DNA from: Pseudoalteromonas luteoviolacea H33-S
GTDB taxonomy: Bacteria; Pseudomonadota; Gammaproteobacteria; Enterobacterales; Alteromonadaceae
Reading direction: 5' to 3'
DNA length: 64,000 nt
Assembly: GCF_001625695.1 (NCBI RefSeq)
Contig: NZ_AUXY01000133.1
Span: 124,001 to 188,000 of the forward strand
The notes below the pieces were generated by a model. It was not told the origin of the DNA and made no database searches. It saw only the letters and a program-made list of their open reading frames with translations. Every line of letters starts with the position of its first letter. Position 1 is the first letter of the stretch. The position numbers were made by a program, and so were the translations under genes. Shown in pieces: positions 61,938 to 64,000 of this stretch.

Positions 61938-62032
61938 TAAGTACACTTTTTCTAAAATATAATTTGGCGGATTGACTGTAAATCTAGGTGTACAGTTATT
62001 GGGTTTGGCCAAAATGCAGCCTATTAAGGTAT

Positions 62033-62062
62033 AAAAAAAAGAGGCTAATTAGCCTCTTTTTT
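62033..62062. terminator. bidirectional terminator between acylphosphatase and gltA
   Basis: GAGGCTAATTAGCCTC is a perfect 16-base palindrome, preceded by eight A residues and followed by six T residues, so it can end transcripts from both sides. Confidence 0.92.
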
Positions 62063-62078
62063 CAAATAAAGCGAGTGA

Positions 62079-63365
62079 TTAACGCTCGCCTTGGTCTTTA
62101 TAATCGCGTGCTGTGTAGCCAGTATATAGCTGACGAGGACGACCGATCTTATGACCAGCTTGAGAAAGCATTTCGTTCCAGTGTGAGATCCAGCCAACTG
62201 TACGTGACATAGCGAAAATCACAGTGAACATGCTTGTTGGAATACCGATTGCTTTAAGGATAATACCTGAGTAGAAATCTACATTCGGGTAAAGCTTCTT
62301 CTCGATGAAGTACGGGTCTTCTAGAGCAATCTGCTCTAGCTTCATTGCAACGTCAAGAAGTGGGTCTTGAATATTCAATTCTTTAAGTACTTCGTGACAC
62401 GTTTGACGCATTACTGTCGCGCGTGGGTCAAAGTTTTTGTAAACACGGTGTCCGAAGCCCATAAGACGGAAAGGGTCGTTCTTATCTTTTGCTTTTGCTA
62501 CGTACTCGTCGATACGGTCAACAGAACCGATTTCTTCAAGCATTGTTAGACAAGCTTCGTTTGCACCACCATGCGCAGGGCCCCATAGTGACGCAATACC
62601 AGCAGCGATACAAGCGTATGGGTTTGCACCTGAAGAACCCGCTAAACGTACTGTTGACGTCGACGCATTTTGTTCGTGGTCAGCGTGAAGCATGAAGATA
62701 CGGTCCATAGCTTTCGCAAGAACCGGGCTTACTTTGTATTCTTCAGCTGGGACAGAGAACATCATGTGTAGGAAGTTTTCTGCGTAGCTTAAGTCGTTAC
62801 GTGGGTAAACGAAAGGTTGACCAACGTTGTACTTGTATGCCATCGCTGCAATAGTTGGCAGCTTAGCAACTAGCTTAGTGGCACAACGCATACGTTGTTC
62901 TGAGTCTGAAATATCTAAATCATCGTGGTAGAAAGATGATAGTGCGCCTACTACACCACACAGCATAGCCATCGGGTGTGAGTCAACACGGAAACCTTGG
63001 AAGAAAGCTGCAATTTTCTCGTGCATCATAGTGTTACGAGTGATCTCGTCAGAGAAAACTGCTAGCTGATCAGCGTTTGGTAGCTCACCATTTAATAGTA
63101 AGTAGCATAGCTCAATGTAGTTTGAGTGCTCTGCAAGCTGTTCAATCGGGTAGCCGCGGTGAAGAAGTACACCTTTTGCACCATCAATGTAAGTAATAGA
63201 TGATTCACAAGAGCCAGTCGACATGAAACCAGGGTCATATGTGAAGAAGCCGTGAGCACCTAAAGTACGAACGTCGATAACGTCTTGGCCTGCTGTGCCA
63301 GAGTGGATCGGTAGTTCGATTGGATCGTGCCCATCGATATGGACTGTGGCTTTCTTATCTGCCAT
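62079..63365 (-). CDS. gltA: citrate synthase (type II)
   Basis: GltA condenses acetyl-CoA and oxaloacetate to citrate, the entry step of the TCA cycle. The active-site His residues are in WGPAHGGANEACL and MGFGHRVYKNFDPR, and the DPGF-STGSCES N-terminal block is typical of NADH-sensitive type II enzymes. The length of 428 residues equals E. coli GltA (427). AGGAGA precedes the ATG at 63365. It is divergent from sdhC across 415 bases, as in E. coli. Confidence 0.97.
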   Translation of the reverse strand: MADKKATVHIDGHDPIELPIHSGTAGQDVIDVRTLGAHGFFTYDPGFMSTGSCESSITYIDGAKGVLLHRGYPIEQLAEHSNYIELCYLLLNGELPNADQLAVFSDEITRNTMMHEKIAAFFQGFRVDSHPMAMLCGVVGALSSFYHDDLDISDSEQRMRCATKLVAKLPTIAAMAYKYNVGQPFVYPRNDLSYAENFLHMMFSVPAEEYKVSPVLAKAMDRIFMLHADHEQNASTSTVRLAGSSGANPYACIAAGIASLWGPAHGGANEACLTMLEEIGSVDRIDEYVAKAKDKNDPFRLMGFGHRVYKNFDPRATVMRQTCHEVLKELNIQDPLLDVAMKLEQIALEDPYFIEKKLYPNVDFYSGIILKAIGIPTSMFTVIFAMSRTVGWISHWNEMLSQAGHKIGRPRQLYTGYTARDYKDQGER

Positions 63366-63780
63366 CTAACTTATCTCCTATGGAATAACAACATTCTGAT
63401 TGTTATGTTGTGATACTAATGTTAAGCAAATTCAGATCATTGTAACTTATAAATGGGGTGAAAAGTCAATTTTTCTAAGAATTATGCAAAAATGTATAAT
63501 AAGTATTCTGGTGAGATTAAATATTATACCATTGGCTAATTCGCAAGCGTACGAAACTAAACAAGAATTGTAAAAACACGCACAGCCTTATATACTGTCA
63601 ACGGTTTTATACCGTGTCGTCTGTGGGTAAACCTATTTTTACATCGAAGTTTTACAGGCAAGTGATCTTTTAAGTGTTTAAACAGGTTTATCTAGAGTGT
63701 GCCATTTGTGCATGTCGTGCAAGTGGGTTGATAAAAACAAGTAGATGAAGCTCTTATCGAGCAAAGATGGGCAAGTAACT
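63366..63780. promoter_or_regulatory. gltA-sdhC intergenic control region
   Basis: This 415-base, AT-rich space separates two divergent TCA-cycle genes and must hold both promoters. A good plus-strand promoter is described separately. For gltA I see only weak candidates on the minus strand. I find no open frame, repeat or RNA gene in it. In E. coli this region is controlled by ArcA and Crp; I could not identify such sites with confidence here. Confidence 0.6.
63568..63596 (+). promoter_or_regulatory. sigma-70 promoter of the sdh operon
   Basis: TTGTAA (63568-63573) and TATACT (63591-63596) are separated by exactly 17 bases, giving a leader of about 180 bases before sdhC. Confidence 0.6.
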
Positions 63781-64000
63781 GTGAAAAAGCAAAGACCTGT
63801 AAATCTAGATCTTACGACTATATCTATGCCAGCAACGGCAAAGGCGTCGATCTTACATCGTGTCACTGGTGTCGCGTTGTTCTTCGCGCTGACATTTGTC
63901 ATTTGGGCGTGGTCTGAATCTCTCTCTTCTCCTGAAGGATTTGAATTTGTTAAGGAGCTTATGACTGGCTTCGTAGCAAAATTCATTGCGTGGGGCACCT
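63781..64000 (+). CDS. sdhC: succinate dehydrogenase cytochrome b556 subunit, 3' partial
   Basis: SdhC is a membrane anchor that binds heme b and quinone in succinate dehydrogenase. From the GTG at 63781 the product reads KKQRPVNLDLTTISMPATAK, then ASILHRVTGVALFF and SLSSPEGFEF, matching the N-terminus of E. coli SdhC. The Ser and Arg of ASILHR are quinone-site residues. The gene runs off the end of the window after about 73 codons. It is the expected first gene of sdhCDAB. Confidence 0.92.
   Translation, partial: MKKQRPVNLDLTTISMPATAKASILHRVTGVALFFALTFVIWAWSESLSSPEGFEFVKELMTGFVAKFIAWGT

Noticed and set aside
1..64000. CRISPR arrays, tRNA or rRNA genes, prophage or integron structures
   Set aside because: I saw no regularly spaced repeats, no cloverleaf-type sequence I could support, and no phage or integrase genes. 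Apart from one IS the window reads as ordinary chromosome.

Overview
The window looks like chromosomal DNA of a marine gammaproteobacterium of the order Alteromonadales, most likely Pseudoalteromonas or a close relative. The grounds are low GC, the tmk-holB-pilZ-tatD cluster, divergent metG/mrp, divergent yfbV/ackA-pta, divergent gltA/sdhC, a glk/edd-eda-gap Entner-Doudoroff locus with LacI-type operators, and many c-di-GMP and two-component proteins. This is inferred from gene content and protein resemblance; no database search was run. The DNA is almost all housekeeping and signalling genes. The only mobile element seen is one complete IS3-family insertion sequence.

Layout. 1-3685: a CHASE2 adenylate cyclase (5' end outside the window) and a GAF/HD-GYP protein. 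3686-4737 (minus): a VOC protein and AcpH. 4979-8233: an MCE/Mla-type lipid transport operon whose ATPase lacks two catalytic residues. 8259-10939: a diguanylate cyclase, a gamma-glutamylcyclotransferase-like protein and an orphan glycine-betaine-type binding protein. 10941-18078: two LacI-type regulators, glk and edd-eda-gap. Three identical palindromic operators and two terminator-like leader hairpins lie in front of the catabolic genes. 18113-19515: an IS150-group element inserted in the loop of the gap terminator. 19757-27686: adk, an EAL protein, then tmk-holB-pilZ-tatD-phoD-like. 27751-32276: a large propeller-type histidine kinase and a secreted orphan. 32528-35818: metG and mrp, divergent. 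35999-42471: a GGDEF/EAL receptor, a hybrid histidine kinase, a HEWWH zincin-like protein, TapT and a lone Hpt protein. 42621-46906: alaA, then a minus-strand operon of five overlapping genes (ACT protein, EIIA-like protein, ArsC/Spx-like protein, dapE, M15 peptidase). 47023-50968: pta, ackA and yfbV. 51016-55648: a PKD protein with a GlyGly-CTERM-like tail, divergent from an M4 protease with PKD domains. 55693-57973: rlmA, a CbiM-like membrane protein and xthA. 58212-61937: a small duplicated-domain secreted protein, a TonB-dependent receptor and acylphosphatase. 62079-64000: gltA and the start of sdhC.

How the parts connect. Glk, Edd, Eda and Gap carry glucose through the Entner-Doudoroff route to glyceraldehyde-3-phosphate and on. 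Their shared operators suggest joint control by one or both local LacI proteins. Pta-AckA and GltA/Sdh handle the resulting acetyl-CoA by overflow or the TCA cycle. At least five proteins make, break or are named for c-di-GMP: one GGDEF enzyme, two EAL proteins with degenerate GGDEF sites, one HD-GYP protein and PilZ.
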